A model generated the notes under the pieces. The model was not told the origin of the DNA. It ran no database searches and saw nothing but the letters and a program-made list of their open reading frames with translations. The position numbers and the translations under genes were made by a program. Shown here one piece after another: positions 23,077 through 30,607 of a stretch of 33,094 nucleotides of DNA. Location of the stretch: the NCBI RefSeq assembly GCF_001514145.1, contig NZ_KQ948673.1, positions 1-33,094 of the forward strand. Direction: 5' to 3'. Within the stretch, counting starts at the first letter, position 1; the number at the start of each line of letters is the position of its first letter. Source of the DNA: Streptomyces canus. Its GTDB lineage: Bacteria; Actinomycetota; Actinomycetes; Streptomycetales; Streptomycetaceae.

Positions 23077-24546
23077 GTGCGTGACCTCCCCTTCCAGCCG
23101 GCCACGGACCAACTCGATGCGCTGGCGTCAGGGCAGGTTTCGAGTGAGGAACTGCTCGAAACCTACTTGCGACGCATTGGCGTGCACAACGAAACGCTGA
23201 ACGCGGTCGTCACGCTGGACGTCGAGCGGGCGCAGTTCGATGCCAGGGCAGCCGACGCGAAACGGGCGGCCGGGGCGGAACTCGGCGCGCTCCACGGTCT
23301 CCCGATCACGCTGAAGGACAGCTACGAGACCGCCGGCCTGCGGACGGTCTGCGGTCGCACCCACCTCAAGGACTACGTACCCGAGCAGGACGCAGAGGCG
23401 GTACAACGGTTGCGGGCCGCAGGTGCAGTGATCATCGGCAAGACCAATCTGCCCGCCGGAAACCAGGACGTCCAAGCGGACAACCCCGTGTTCGGGCCGA
23501 CGCTGAACCCCTGGAACACCGCCCGCACGTCCGGAGGTTCCGCAGGCGGTGGAGCAGTGGCAACAGCCGCCGGACTCACGGCTTTCGACTTCGGCTCGGA
23601 AATCGGCGGATCCACCCGGATTCCGGCACACTTCAACGGTCTCTACGGACACAAGGCGACCTGGCGGTCCATCCCCCTCATCGGACACGTCCCGGGCGGA
23701 CCAGGTGTCGGACGGTGGGCGGAGATCGACCTCGCTTGTGCCGGCGCCCAAGTGCGCGACGCACGCGACCTGGTCCCCATCCTCCACGCGACGGTAGGAC
23801 CGCCGGAGCGCGACGGTGGCTTCAGCTACACCCTCGCACCACCACGAGCGAACGAACTCGGCGCCTTCCGAGTGGCGGTGTGGACCGAGGACGCGTCATG
23901 CCCGATAGACCACGATGTCGTTGCCGCGGTGGACGACGCCTTGAGCGCCCTGAAAGCGGCGGGCACGAAGGTCGAAGTACGGCCCACCAGCCTGCCCGTC
24001 GACATGACGACCAGTCATGCCCTGTTCCAGCGCCTGCTCTTCGGCGCCTTCACCTACGACCGGTCCGGACTGACAGCGGCCTCCAACGCCGCGACCCTCG
24101 CGCGTCTTGTCCAACACCCTCGTGGAGAGGTGCTGGACGCGGTGAGAGGAACCTTCCAGTCCCACTACAGCTGGCTGCAAGCGGACGTTGCACGCCATGA
24201 ACTCCGGCACCGGTGGGCCGAGTTCTTCCGTGAGTTCGACGTCCTGCTCATGCCGGTGACTCCGACCACGGCGCCGCCTCATCACACCAAGCCGATCGAC
24301 AGGTTCGGCCGCCGGATCCAGGTGGACGGGCATTCCCGTTCCTATTGGGATCAGGTCAAGTGGAGCGCCATCGCCAATGTGGCCGGCTCTCCGGCGACGA
24401 CCATCCCCGTCCGAACGGGCCGGGACGGTCTGCCCGTCGGGCTGCAGGCGATGGGGCCGAGCGGCAGCGACCTCACCACCATCAAGTTCGCCGAGCTCCT
24501 GGGCCGGGAAGTCGAGGGCTACCAGCCCCCTCCGGCCTTCGCGTGA
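23077..24546 (+). CDS. Amidase signature family enzyme
   Basis: This 489-residue amidohydrolase has the Ser-cisSer-Lys triad of the family: Lys80 in GLPITLKDSYE, Ser155 in TSGGSAGGG and nucleophile Ser179 in GSEIGGSTRIPA. The C-terminal third (from about 390, FDVLLMPVTPTTAPPHH) matches indole-acetamide and aliphatic amidases. No signal peptide is visible, so it acts in the cytoplasm on an unknown amide. The GTG start at 23077 follows GAGG; an earlier in-frame start at 22918 would add 53 residues without protein character. The promoter carries an element shared with the HxlR locus. It converges on the quinone oxidoreductase gene, 56 bp apart. Confidence 0.9.
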   Translation: MRDLPFQPATDQLDALASGQVSSEELLETYLRRIGVHNETLNAVVTLDVERAQFDARAADAKRAAGAELGALHGLPITLKDSYETAGLRTVCGRTHLKDYVPEQDAEAVQRLRAAGAVIIGKTNLPAGNQDVQADNPVFGPTLNPWNTARTSGGSAGGGAVATAAGLTAFDFGSEIGGSTRIPAHFNGLYGHKATWRSIPLIGHVPGGPGVGRWAEIDLACAGAQVRDARDLVPILHATVGPPERDGGFSYTLAPPRANELGAFRVAVWTEDASCPIDHDVVAAVDDALSALKAAGTKVEVRPTSLPVDMTTSHALFQRLLFGAFTYDRSGLTAASNAATLARLVQHPRGEVLDAVRGTFQSHYSWLQADVARHELRHRWAEFFREFDVLLMPVTPTTAPPHHTKPIDRFGRRIQVDGHSRSYWDQVKWSAIANVAGSPATTIPVRTGRDGLPVGLQAMGPSGSDLTTIKFAELLGREVEGYQPPPAFA

Positions 24547-24602
24547 CGATCAGCCGCCCGTCCTCGCATGGGTGAACGGCCGCCGGATCGGCCCGCACGG
24601 TT

Positions 24603-25616
24603 TCACTCGCCGTCGGGCACCATCGAGACCACGACCTTGCCGGCCTTGGTGCGGCCCTGCTCGACGTGTGCCATCGCCTCGAGCGTCTGGTCGAAGGGGA
24701 AGGTGCTGTCGATGACCGGGCGGAGCTTTCCGCTGTCGTAGAGGGCGCCGAGCTTGCGCAGCTGGGAGCCGTTGGCCTGCATGAAGAGGAACTCGTAGCG
24801 CACGCCCAGTGCCTTGGCCTGCTTGCGGATCTTGCGGCTGAGGGTGCTCATGACCAGGCCCATGACGGCGGGGGCGCCGAGCTGCTTGGCGAAACCGGCG
24901 TCGGGCGGGCCGACGACGCTGATGGCCAGGCCGCCGGGCTTCAGTACGGTCAGCGACTTCTCGAGGTTCGCCCCGCCCAGGGAGTCCAGCACCAGGTCGT
25001 AGCCCGAGAGCACCTTGGAGAAGTCTTCCTTGGTGTAGTCGACGACGACGTCGGCGCCGAGGCTCCTGACCAACTCCTCGGACCTGGTGTTCGCGGTCGT
25101 CGCCACCGTGGCGCCGAGGTGCTTGGCGAGCTGGATGACCGTCGACCCGAGGCCGCCGGCTCCGGCGTGGACGAGCACTTTCTGCCCCGGCTGCACGTGC
25201 GCGCGCTCGACGAGGATCTGCCAGGCGGTCAGGGCCACCAGCGGCACCGCGGCCGCCTCCTCCAGGGAGAGTGAGGCCGGCTTGGGGGCGACATCGTCCG
25301 CGTCGATCGCGATGAACTCCGCGAAGCCCCCGACCCGCAGGTCGCGCGGGCGGGCGTAGACCTCGTCGCCGACCTTGAAGCCGTGTACGGCGGAGCCGAC
25401 CTCTGTCACGACGCCGGCCACGTCGTGGCCGAGCACGAACGGGCGCTTGTACTTCAGGAGCTGCTTGAACTCCCCGTTGCGGACCATCTTGTCCAGCGGG
25501 TTGATGCCGGCGGCGCCCACTCTGACCAGAACGTCGCGGGCTCCGACGGTGGGCTCGGGCACGTCGGCGGCGCGGACGCCGTCCTTGCCGTACTTCTCGA
25601 CGAGGAAGGCCTTCAT
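24603..25616 (-). CDS. NADP-dependent quinone oxidoreductase (MDR, zinc-free)
   Basis: This 337-residue enzyme belongs to the zinc-independent quinone oxidoreductase branch of MDR proteins, reducing quinones or enones with NADPH. It shows GINPLDKMVRNG and LGHDVAGVV in the substrate domain and VLVHAGAGGLGSTVIQLAKH at the cofactor site; the Cys ligands for zinc are absent. The start at 25616 gives the canonical MKAFL opening; a longer frame lacks a good site. It is divergent from an HxlR regulator, the same arrangement as qor2-qorR in Corynebacterium glutamicum, where the regulator senses electrophile or thiol stress. A detoxifying role is inferred. Confidence 0.9.
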   Translation of the reverse strand: MKAFLVEKYGKDGVRAADVPEPTVGARDVLVRVGAAGINPLDKMVRNGEFKQLLKYKRPFVLGHDVAGVVTEVGSAVHGFKVGDEVYARPRDLRVGGFAEFIAIDADDVAPKPASLSLEEAAAVPLVALTAWQILVERAHVQPGQKVLVHAGAGGLGSTVIQLAKHLGATVATTANTRSEELVRSLGADVVVDYTKEDFSKVLSGYDLVLDSLGGANLEKSLTVLKPGGLAISVVGPPDAGFAKQLGAPAVMGLVMSTLSRKIRKQAKALGVRYEFLFMQANGSQLRKLGALYDSGKLRPVIDSTFPFDQTLEAMAHVEQGRTKAGKVVVSMVPDGE

Positions 25617-25732
25617 GTCGGCCGCCTTTCTGCGTGGGTGTCTCGGTGGTCGGTGTGATTCCTGGGACGGGTCCCCTGTGCGCATGCTTCTCGTCTGCGG
25701 CGGGGTTGACGTGCCGATCATGACAGTACTAG

Positions 25733-25756
25733 CTGAGTATGGAAAAGTAAACTCAG
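25733..25756. promoter_or_regulatory. Operator candidate between oxidoreductase and HxlR genes
   Basis: CTGAGT (25733-25738) and ACTCAG (25751-25756) form a perfect inverted repeat with a 12-base spacer. On the minus strand the surrounding 26 bases match the amidase promoter element at 20 positions and keep the same orientation towards the gene they precede. This is the likely HxlR binding site. Confidence 0.6.
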
Positions 25757-25762
25757 AGAAGT

Positions 25763-25768
25763 TAGAAT
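25763..25768 (+). promoter_or_regulatory. -10 box for a leaderless HxlR transcript
   Basis: TAGAAT ends seven bases before the ATG at 25775, which would put transcription start at or next to the start codon. No strong ribosome site precedes the gene, in agreement with leaderless translation. Confidence 0.4.
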
Positions 25769-25774
25769 CACCCT

Positions 25775-26287
25775 ATGGACGCAACGACCGAAGCCCTGCA
25801 GGACGACGCCGGCACGTTTCCCCATCTCGACCGGGACACGTCGAACTGCTCGATCGCCCGAACCCTTGAGGTCGTGGGCGAGAAGTGGACGATCCTGATC
25901 CTGCGCGAGGTCTGGTACGGCTCGTCCCGTTTCAGCGAGTTCGAACGCGTCCTCGGCTGTCCTCGCAACCTCCTCGCGGCGCGACTCAAGATGCTCGTGG
26001 AGGAAGGGATCCTGGCCACCGAGACCTACAAGGAGCCGGGCTCGCGGAGCCGGCCGAAGTACGTGATCACACCCAAGGGTGTGGATCTGGTCCCGGCCGT
26101 GATGGGGCTCCTGCAGTGGGGGGACCGCTACCGCGCCGACCCGGAGGGCCCCGCCATGCTGTCCCGGCACCGTGGATGCGGCGCGCACGTCGACGCCCGG
26201 ATCCGCTGCGACCAGGGCCACGCCGTACAGCCGGAAGACATCGAGAGCATCCCCGGCCCCGCTTTTCGCCTGAGGCCCGCCGAGTGA
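25775..26287 (+). CDS. HxlR (DUF24)-family transcriptional regulator
   Basis: This 170-residue winged-helix regulator has the HxlR domain at about 22-115, starting SNCSIARTLEVVGEKWTILI. Cys25 sits where YodB, HypR and QorR carry the redox-sensing cysteine, so thiol oxidation or alkylation by quinones may release it from DNA. Three more cysteines (62, 135, 145) lie in the domain and in a C-terminal RGCGAHVDARIRCDQGH stretch seen in actinomycete members. It is divergent from a quinone oxidoreductase, a typical target. The same DNA element upstream of the amidase extends its predicted regulon. No strong ribosome site is visible. Confidence 0.9.
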   Translation: MDATTEALQDDAGTFPHLDRDTSNCSIARTLEVVGEKWTILILREVWYGSSRFSEFERVLGCPRNLLAARLKMLVEEGILATETYKEPGSRSRPKYVITPKGVDLVPAVMGLLQWGDRYRADPEGPAMLSRHRGCGAHVDARIRCDQGHAVQPEDIESIPGPAFRLRPAE

Positions 26288-26789
26288 ACTGAGCCAGGTG
26301 GCGCCGGGAGTTCGCGGCGGGCTGGGTCCGTCCAGGTGCGCTCGCGCTCGCCAGGTCCGGCCCGGGTCCGCGTTCTGGCGGTCGCCGCCGGGACCTGGAC
26401 CACCAGTGGCGATCGCGGGCGTCGGCCGCCGGACGCGGACCAGGCGGCCCCGAGAATCGAACAACGCCCGTTCCCGCCCCCGCCGAGCGCGGTCCTGAAG
26501 CGGTCACGCACCCACCACCTCTCCAGGCAGGTCACGCCACAGGCGCAGGCAATGCCCGCACAAGTAGCGCAGCAATCACGGCCGCGCGGGCGGCGGGCAC
26601 GGTCAGAACCCTGCGCCCCGGCTCGGGCGTCGCCATCCTGAGCTGCGTCTCCAGCGCCAACACGACTGCGATCGCGCAGACCGAGTAGCGCAGCCGGGAG
26701 CGGGGTGTCGCGCACGCCTTGCGCACCGGGGCGCGGATCGTCGCCGTCCGAGAGGGGGAGTTCCGCCCACCCCCCGAAGCGGAGCGGGA
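26288..26789. other. Gap of about 500 bp without a convincing gene
   Basis: The only frame of note is on the minus strand, 26532-26726 (64 codons). It contains a hydrophobic segment (SVCAIAVVLALETQL) and a second one near its end (AAVIAALLVRALPAPVA). It could be a small membrane protein or the tail of a lost one. There is no clear ribosome site. The rest shows no structure that I can interpret. Confidence 0.35.
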
Positions 26790-27617
26790 TCAGGCCGGAT
26801 CGACGAAGATGTCGAGGGCGAGATCCCCCTCGAAGCCGGCAGGGCTGTACCCGAAGAGGTCGGCGACGCCTTCGTCCGACAGGACCTCGTCGTCGATGAA
26901 CAGGTTGCCGGTGCACTTGCGCGCGTCACGCGTGAGGACGGCGTACGCGGCGTCAGCCATGATCCGCGGACTACGGGCCTGTCCGGCGCCGCCGACCACG
27001 TTGCGTACGGCGGCGGTGTCGATCAGCGTTCGCGGCCACAGCGAGTTGGCGGCGATGCCGTCGGCGGCGAGCTCCTCGGCGAGCCCGATGGTGCACAGAC
27101 TCATCCCGTACTTCGACAGCGTGTAGCCGAGATGCTTGCCCACCCAGTGCGGCGCGAGGTTCAACGGCGGCGAGAGGGTGAGGATGTGCGGGTTGTCCGC
27201 TTCCCGCAGGTGCGGGATCGCGGCCTTGCTCAGCAGGAACGTTCCGCGCGTGTTGACGTCCTGCATCAGGTCGTACCGCTTCATCTCCAGCTGCTCCGTC
27301 GACGACAGGTCGATCGCGCTGGCGTTGTTCACCACGATGTCGATGCCGCCGAAGGCAGTGACCGCGGCGTTGACGGCGGTGCGTACGTCGTCCTCGTTGC
27401 GGACGTCACCGACGACGGCCAGCCCCTTGCCGCCCGCGCGCTCGATCTCCTCGACCGCGGTGTGAACCGTGCCTTCGAGCTTCGGGTGCGGTACGGCGGT
27501 CTTGGCGAGCATCACCACGTTCGCACCGTCGCGGGCCGCGCGCAGGGCGATGGCGAGTCCGATGCCGCGGCTGCCTCCCGACATCAGGACGGTCTTGCCG
27601 GCCAGCGTCCGTGTCAT
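26790..27617 (-). CDS. SDR-family oxidoreductase, HSDL2-like
   Basis: This 275-residue NAD(P)-dependent short-chain dehydrogenase has the cofactor loop GGSRGIG at 14-20, NNAS at 97-100, the catalytic Ser149 in TLSPP, and Tyr165 and Lys169 in YTLSK. The LSPPLNL...YGMSLC pattern and the long insertion after strand 2 (AKTAVPHPKLEGT) mark the HSDL2/citronellol-dehydrogenase-like group. Its start at 27617 follows GGAGGT. It is divergent from an acyl-CoA dehydrogenase gene, which suggests the two work on the same branched or terpenoid alcohol/acid, although this is inference. Palindromes lie in the 63-bp gap. Confidence 0.9.
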   Translation of the reverse strand: MTRTLAGKTVLMSGGSRGIGLAIALRAARDGANVVMLAKTAVPHPKLEGTVHTAVEEIERAGGKGLAVVGDVRNEDDVRTAVNAAVTAFGGIDIVVNNASAIDLSSTEQLEMKRYDLMQDVNTRGTFLLSKAAIPHLREADNPHILTLSPPLNLAPHWVGKHLGYTLSKYGMSLCTIGLAEELAADGIAANSLWPRTLIDTAAVRNVVGGAGQARSPRIMADAAYAVLTRDARKCTGNLFIDDEVLSDEGVADLFGYSPAGFEGDLALDIFVDPA

Positions 27618-27630
27618 GGTCGAACCTCCA

Positions 27631-27674
27631 CAATCGATTGGTGAACTAATCGTATGCGATACGAATGATATGGT
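27631..27674. promoter_or_regulatory. Divergent promoter with operator candidates
   Basis: CAATCGATTG (27631-27640) is a perfect 10-bp palindrome. TCGTAT and ATACGA (27650-27655, 27659-27664) form an inverted repeat around GCG. TATGGT (27669-27674) is a -10 ending six bases before the ATG at 27681, so the acyl-CoA dehydrogenase mRNA may be leaderless. A repressor on the inverted repeat would cover this promoter. Confidence 0.45.
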
Positions 27675-27680
27675 CCGCGC

Positions 27681-28907
27681 ATGACTTCCACTCCCGCACG
27701 CCAGAGCGACCGGCTCTACCACGAGCTCCTCGCCCCCAAAGAGACCCAGTCCGTACGCGCCGCCGTGCGCCGGATCGCGGAGCAAGAAGTGGCTCCGCAT
27801 GCCGCAGCGATCGCGAACGGCGACGAGCGCACCGACGGCTTCCCCCGGCAGGTGTTCGACGCGCTCGCATCGGCGGGGGTCTTCCGGATCCCCTTCCCCG
27901 GCGAGGTCGGCGGCGACGGTCTGACCCACCCGGCGACCGCCACCGCCGCGGCGATCGAGGAACTGGCCTACTACTCCAGCAGCGTCGCCGCCGTCTTCGA
28001 CGTGCACTGCATCCTGGCGGGCAACGCACTGCGGCAGGGAACCGAGGAGCAGCAGCAGCGCTGGCTGCCCAAGGTCGCGGAGGGTTCCGCGGTCGGCGCG
28101 TTCGCCACCACCGAGCCGGACGCCTCCAGCGACCTGTCTCCGCAGGCCGTTCGGACCGAGGCCGTACGCACCGAGACCGGCTGGGTGCTGAACGGCCACA
28201 AGCGGTGGATCTCCAACTCGCCCGTGGCCGCCTTCGTGGTGGTTCTCGCCCGCACCGGCGAGCGGCTGAGCATGTTCATCGTCGACACAGCACTTCCGGG
28301 CGTTCAAGTCGGCCTCGCCGACCGCAAGATGGGCAACCGCGGCCAACTCACCGCGGACATCCGCTTCTCGGACGTACACCTGTCCGACGACGACCTCCTC
28401 GGCGGCACCGAGGGACACGGACTGCGCCACGCACTGACCACCCTCACCTACGGCCGGATCGGCATCGCGGCCGCCGGGGTCGGCATGACACAAGCCGCCT
28501 TCGACCACACCGTGGCCCACCTGTCGACGCGCCACGCCTTCGGCAAGCCGGTGGCCGCCAACCAGCACTGGCAGTTCCTGCTCGCCGAGCGGGCCACCGA
28601 GATCGACAACGCCCGCACCCTCGTCACCAAGGCGGCCCTTCGCCTGGACGCCGGCAACCCGTCCCCGGAACCCGAGGCCGCGATGGCGAAGTACTACGCC
28701 ACCAGGCTGTCGGTGGACATGGCACGCGACGCCGTCCAGGCTTTCGGGGGCCTCGGCTTCGCCCGCGAACTGGGTGCCGACGGCAGCCCCGGCCCTGTCG
28801 AGGCGATCTACCGGGACAGCAAGATCGGCGAGATCTACGAGGGCACCAACGAGATCCAGAAGTGGGTCATCGCCCGGCAGATCTTCGGCCGGACCATCGT
28901 CGGCTGA
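27681..28907 (+). CDS. Acyl-CoA dehydrogenase
   Basis: This 408-residue FAD enzyme introduces a 2,3 double bond into acyl-CoA and passes electrons to ETF. It has the all-helical N-terminal domain, the central FAD-contact block FATTEPDASSDL (112-123) and RWISNSPVAAF, and the C-terminal motif QAFGGLGFARE and EIYEGTNEIQKW, with Glu387 as catalytic base. The position of the Glu matches short/medium-chain members. Start ATG 27681 lacks a ribosome site but has a suitably placed -10 for leaderless mRNA. It is divergent from an HSDL2-like SDR; substrate unknown. Confidence 0.92.
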   Translation: MTSTPARQSDRLYHELLAPKETQSVRAAVRRIAEQEVAPHAAAIANGDERTDGFPRQVFDALASAGVFRIPFPGEVGGDGLTHPATATAAAIEELAYYSSSVAAVFDVHCILAGNALRQGTEEQQQRWLPKVAEGSAVGAFATTEPDASSDLSPQAVRTEAVRTETGWVLNGHKRWISNSPVAAFVVVLARTGERLSMFIVDTALPGVQVGLADRKMGNRGQLTADIRFSDVHLSDDDLLGGTEGHGLRHALTTLTYGRIGIAAAGVGMTQAAFDHTVAHLSTRHAFGKPVAANQHWQFLLAERATEIDNARTLVTKAALRLDAGNPSPEPEAAMAKYYATRLSVDMARDAVQAFGGLGFARELGADGSPGPVEAIYRDSKIGEIYEGTNEIQKWVIARQIFGRTIVG

Positions 28908-29005
28908 CGGCCCCGCGCATTCCCTGCCCTGCGTGCCCCGATTCCGCGCGCCGAGATCGCTGCCCCGGTCCGGTCACCTCATGGGTCCGGCCACCTCAGG
29001 CCTTC

Positions 29006-29030
29006 TCGTACGATGGAGCCAGACGATACG
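29006..29030. promoter_or_regulatory. Possible MarR operator half-sites
   Basis: TCGTACGA (29006-29013) is an 8-bp palindrome, and CGATACG follows at 29024-29030. The 7-mer CGATACG also occurs in the SDR/acyl-CoA dehydrogenase gap (27657-27663), so the MarR protein might act at both. The evidence is weak because the motifs are short. Confidence 0.25.
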
Positions 29031-29057
29031 CAGGGCTAACCATAGGCGGGATAAACG

Positions 29058-29552
29058 ATGTCCGAGGCTCCGCTGGTACCGGGGACAGTGGCCGAACACA
29101 CCATCTGCCTGCTGGTCAAACTCGGGCAGGTGGCATTCAGGATCGCCGAAGACGGCATCAGCGGTACCGGCCTGCGAGTGCGTCACTACAGCGTGCTGCA
29201 AGCCCTGGCCGACAATGGAGCCATGCCGCAACTGGCGCTCGGTTCGTTCCTGCGCATCGACCCGGCGACGATGGTGACGAGTCTTGACGACCTTGAGCGG
29301 GCCGGATACGCCGAGCGGACACGCGATCCGCAGGACCGACGCCGCTACGCCGTCGACATCACCGACGACGGGCGCAAGGTCCTGGCCGACCTCAACCGCA
29401 CACTCGTCGGCCTCGACACCGAAATCCTCCCCGACCTCGGCACCACTGAGCGGCACTCGCTGCACGCCCTGCTGAGCAACCTTGCCGAGAGTCCCGCTCT
29501 CACCGCCATGTTCGACGCCGTCCGCGAGCAGAGCGGCGCGAAAAGGGCTTGA
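29058..29552 (+). CDS. MarR-family transcriptional regulator
   Basis: This 164-residue winged-helix regulator shows the MarR core at about 35-125: RHYSVLQALADNGAMPQLAL, the recognition region IDPATMVTSLDDLERAGYAE and the wing RTRDPQDRRRYAVDITDDG. The flanking helices form the dimer. It sits 150 bp downstream of the acyl-CoA dehydrogenase gene on the same strand and probably has its own promoter. It may sense an aromatic or acyl compound and control the divergent SDR/dehydrogenase pair, which is inference. GGCGGG is a weak ribosome site. Confidence 0.85.
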   Translation: MSEAPLVPGTVAEHTICLLVKLGQVAFRIAEDGISGTGLRVRHYSVLQALADNGAMPQLALGSFLRIDPATMVTSLDDLERAGYAERTRDPQDRRRYAVDITDDGRKVLADLNRTLVGLDTEILPDLGTTERHSLHALLSNLAESPALTAMFDAVREQSGAKRA

Positions 29553-29591
29553 CGTGCTCCCTGACCCAGGCCGCGTCTGATAACTGATCTT

Positions 29592-29735
29592 GTGGTTGGT
29601 CGGGGAGAGTCGACGGATGCGGCGTGGGAGCGGACAGCTCCGCTGCTGCCGGGTGTGGATGGTCGCGGGCGGTCTTGGCGGGAACACCGGCAGGTCGTGA
29701 ACGGCGCGTGGTGGCGGTTGCGGACAGGAGCGCCC
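29592..29735 (+). mobile_element. IS5-family transposase, N-terminal fragment
   Basis: From GTG 29592, 48 codons read VGRGESTDAAWERTAPLLPG then VDGRGRSWREHRQVVNGAWW and RLRTGAP. This is the classic start of IS5-type transposases, just before the WRDLP motif that should follow. Homology stops at 29735 and an integrase-like tail continues in the same frame. No intact catalytic domain remains. Confidence 0.75.
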
Positions 29736-29747
29736 CAGCAACACGTC

Positions 29748-30007
29748 CGGGTGCAGATACCTCTTGCCCGGTCACAGCCTGGGCACCCGCGCAACCCCCT
29801 CGGCTTCGCCGACGCCCTGAGACACCACGGTCCGCCCGCCCGCGCAGCCCGGAACACCGCCATGATGGACGCCCTCGTAGACCTGCCGCCCATGGTCATC
29901 ACCGACCTGCTCGGCATCCAACCCAAGACAGCCGAACCCTGGGCCACCCTCGCGGGCGGGAACTGGTCCGGATAATGGCAGCGCGGCAGTCCGCCCCGCC
30001 GGGCTGA
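29748..30007 (+). pseudogene. Integrase/site-specific recombinase C-terminal tail, frameshifted
   Basis: In frame with the IS5 fragment comes ARAARNTAMMDALVDLPPMV then ITDLLGIQPKTAEPWATLAG. This resembles the helix-turn-helix-like tail found at the end of Streptomyces integrases (R-N-T-A-x-x-x-L-x-x-x-LP-x-x-x-x-DLLG-x-x-x-x-TA-x-W). A TAA interrupts at 29973-29975. One extra base after GGATA would join it to MAARQSAPPG ending at 30007, so a single-base loss is likely. The catalytic Arg/His/Tyr region is absent. Confidence 0.5.
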
Positions 30008-30198
30008 TGCCCCGGGCTCCTCCAGACGGCTGTCATCGCCGGGCGCTCTGTCGGCCAACCCCACGCCATCGGACCCGTGCAGGGAATAGGGGGAAGTCGA
30101 CCTTCCTTGCGGTCATTGACAGGGTACGAACGCACCTCTTAGCGCACCCACGTGCAGGAGCACCCCGTCGGCTCACCTCGTCCGCGCATGCCCGCCTG

Positions 30199-30535
30199 CG
30201 GCCCGAGGGGCCGTTGGAACCGACCGTAGCGATCCTGCCGCTCTTCGACGAGGAGCCCTCGCAGCCAGTCGCCGACCGCCTGAGCGCAAAGCTGGAAGAC
30301 GTCGTCGGGCAGGACCACCTCCTGGTCCTCGCCGCGGACTCCACTTCTGGGCCCGTATGGTCGCCCAGCGGCGCCTCAGTGCCACCGTCCAGGACCGCCC
30401 GGCGCCGGGAAGGCCATCATCGCCCGGCTCCTCAGGGGCGGCAGCAACACGGCCTTCGAGCCGGTGCCGGCCACCTTCTCCGTTGCGGCCGAACCGCGCC
30501 AGACCACCGATGGTAAGTGGATCGACTTGCCATAA
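30199..30535 (+). pseudogene. Unrecognised gene with two single-base frameshifts
   Basis: Three consecutive frames give a continuous protein-like reading: EGPLEPTVAILPLFDEEPSQ and PVADRLSAKLEDVVGQDHLL in the first, FWARMVAQRRLSATVQDRPA in the second, and GKAIIARLLRGGSNTAFEPV ending GKWIDLP plus a TAA in the third. One missing base near 30345 and one near 30407 would unite them. The upstream start is not identifiable. I do not recognise the family. Its stop overlaps the first TetR operator candidate. Confidence 0.4.
30512..30531. promoter_or_regulatory. TetR operator candidate 1
   Basis: GGTAAGT and ACTTGCC face each other across six bases, with one mismatch from perfect symmetry. It overlaps the -35 element of the SDR promoter. 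Confidence 0.65.
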
Positions 30536-30556
30536 GGGTGGTGCGGGAGCTACCTT
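30527..30556 (+). promoter_or_regulatory. Promoter candidate for the SDR-TetR operon
   Basis: TTGCCA (30527-30532) and TACCTT (30551-30556) are 18 bp apart. Operator 1 covers the -35 and operator 2 starts six bases after the -10, an arrangement suited to repression. Confidence 0.5.
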
Positions 30557-30561
30557 CGAGT

Positions 30562-30581
30562 GGTGAGTCCACCGACTTACC
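30562..30581. promoter_or_regulatory. TetR operator candidate 2
   Basis: GGTGAGT and ACTTACC across six bases, one mismatch from symmetry. It is exactly 50 bp after candidate 1, that is nearly five helical turns on the same DNA face. Together they give the consensus GGTRAGT-N6-ACTTRCC. Confidence 0.65.
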
Positions 30582-30607
30582 TTTCGACTCGGCAAGGAAC
30601 AATCACC

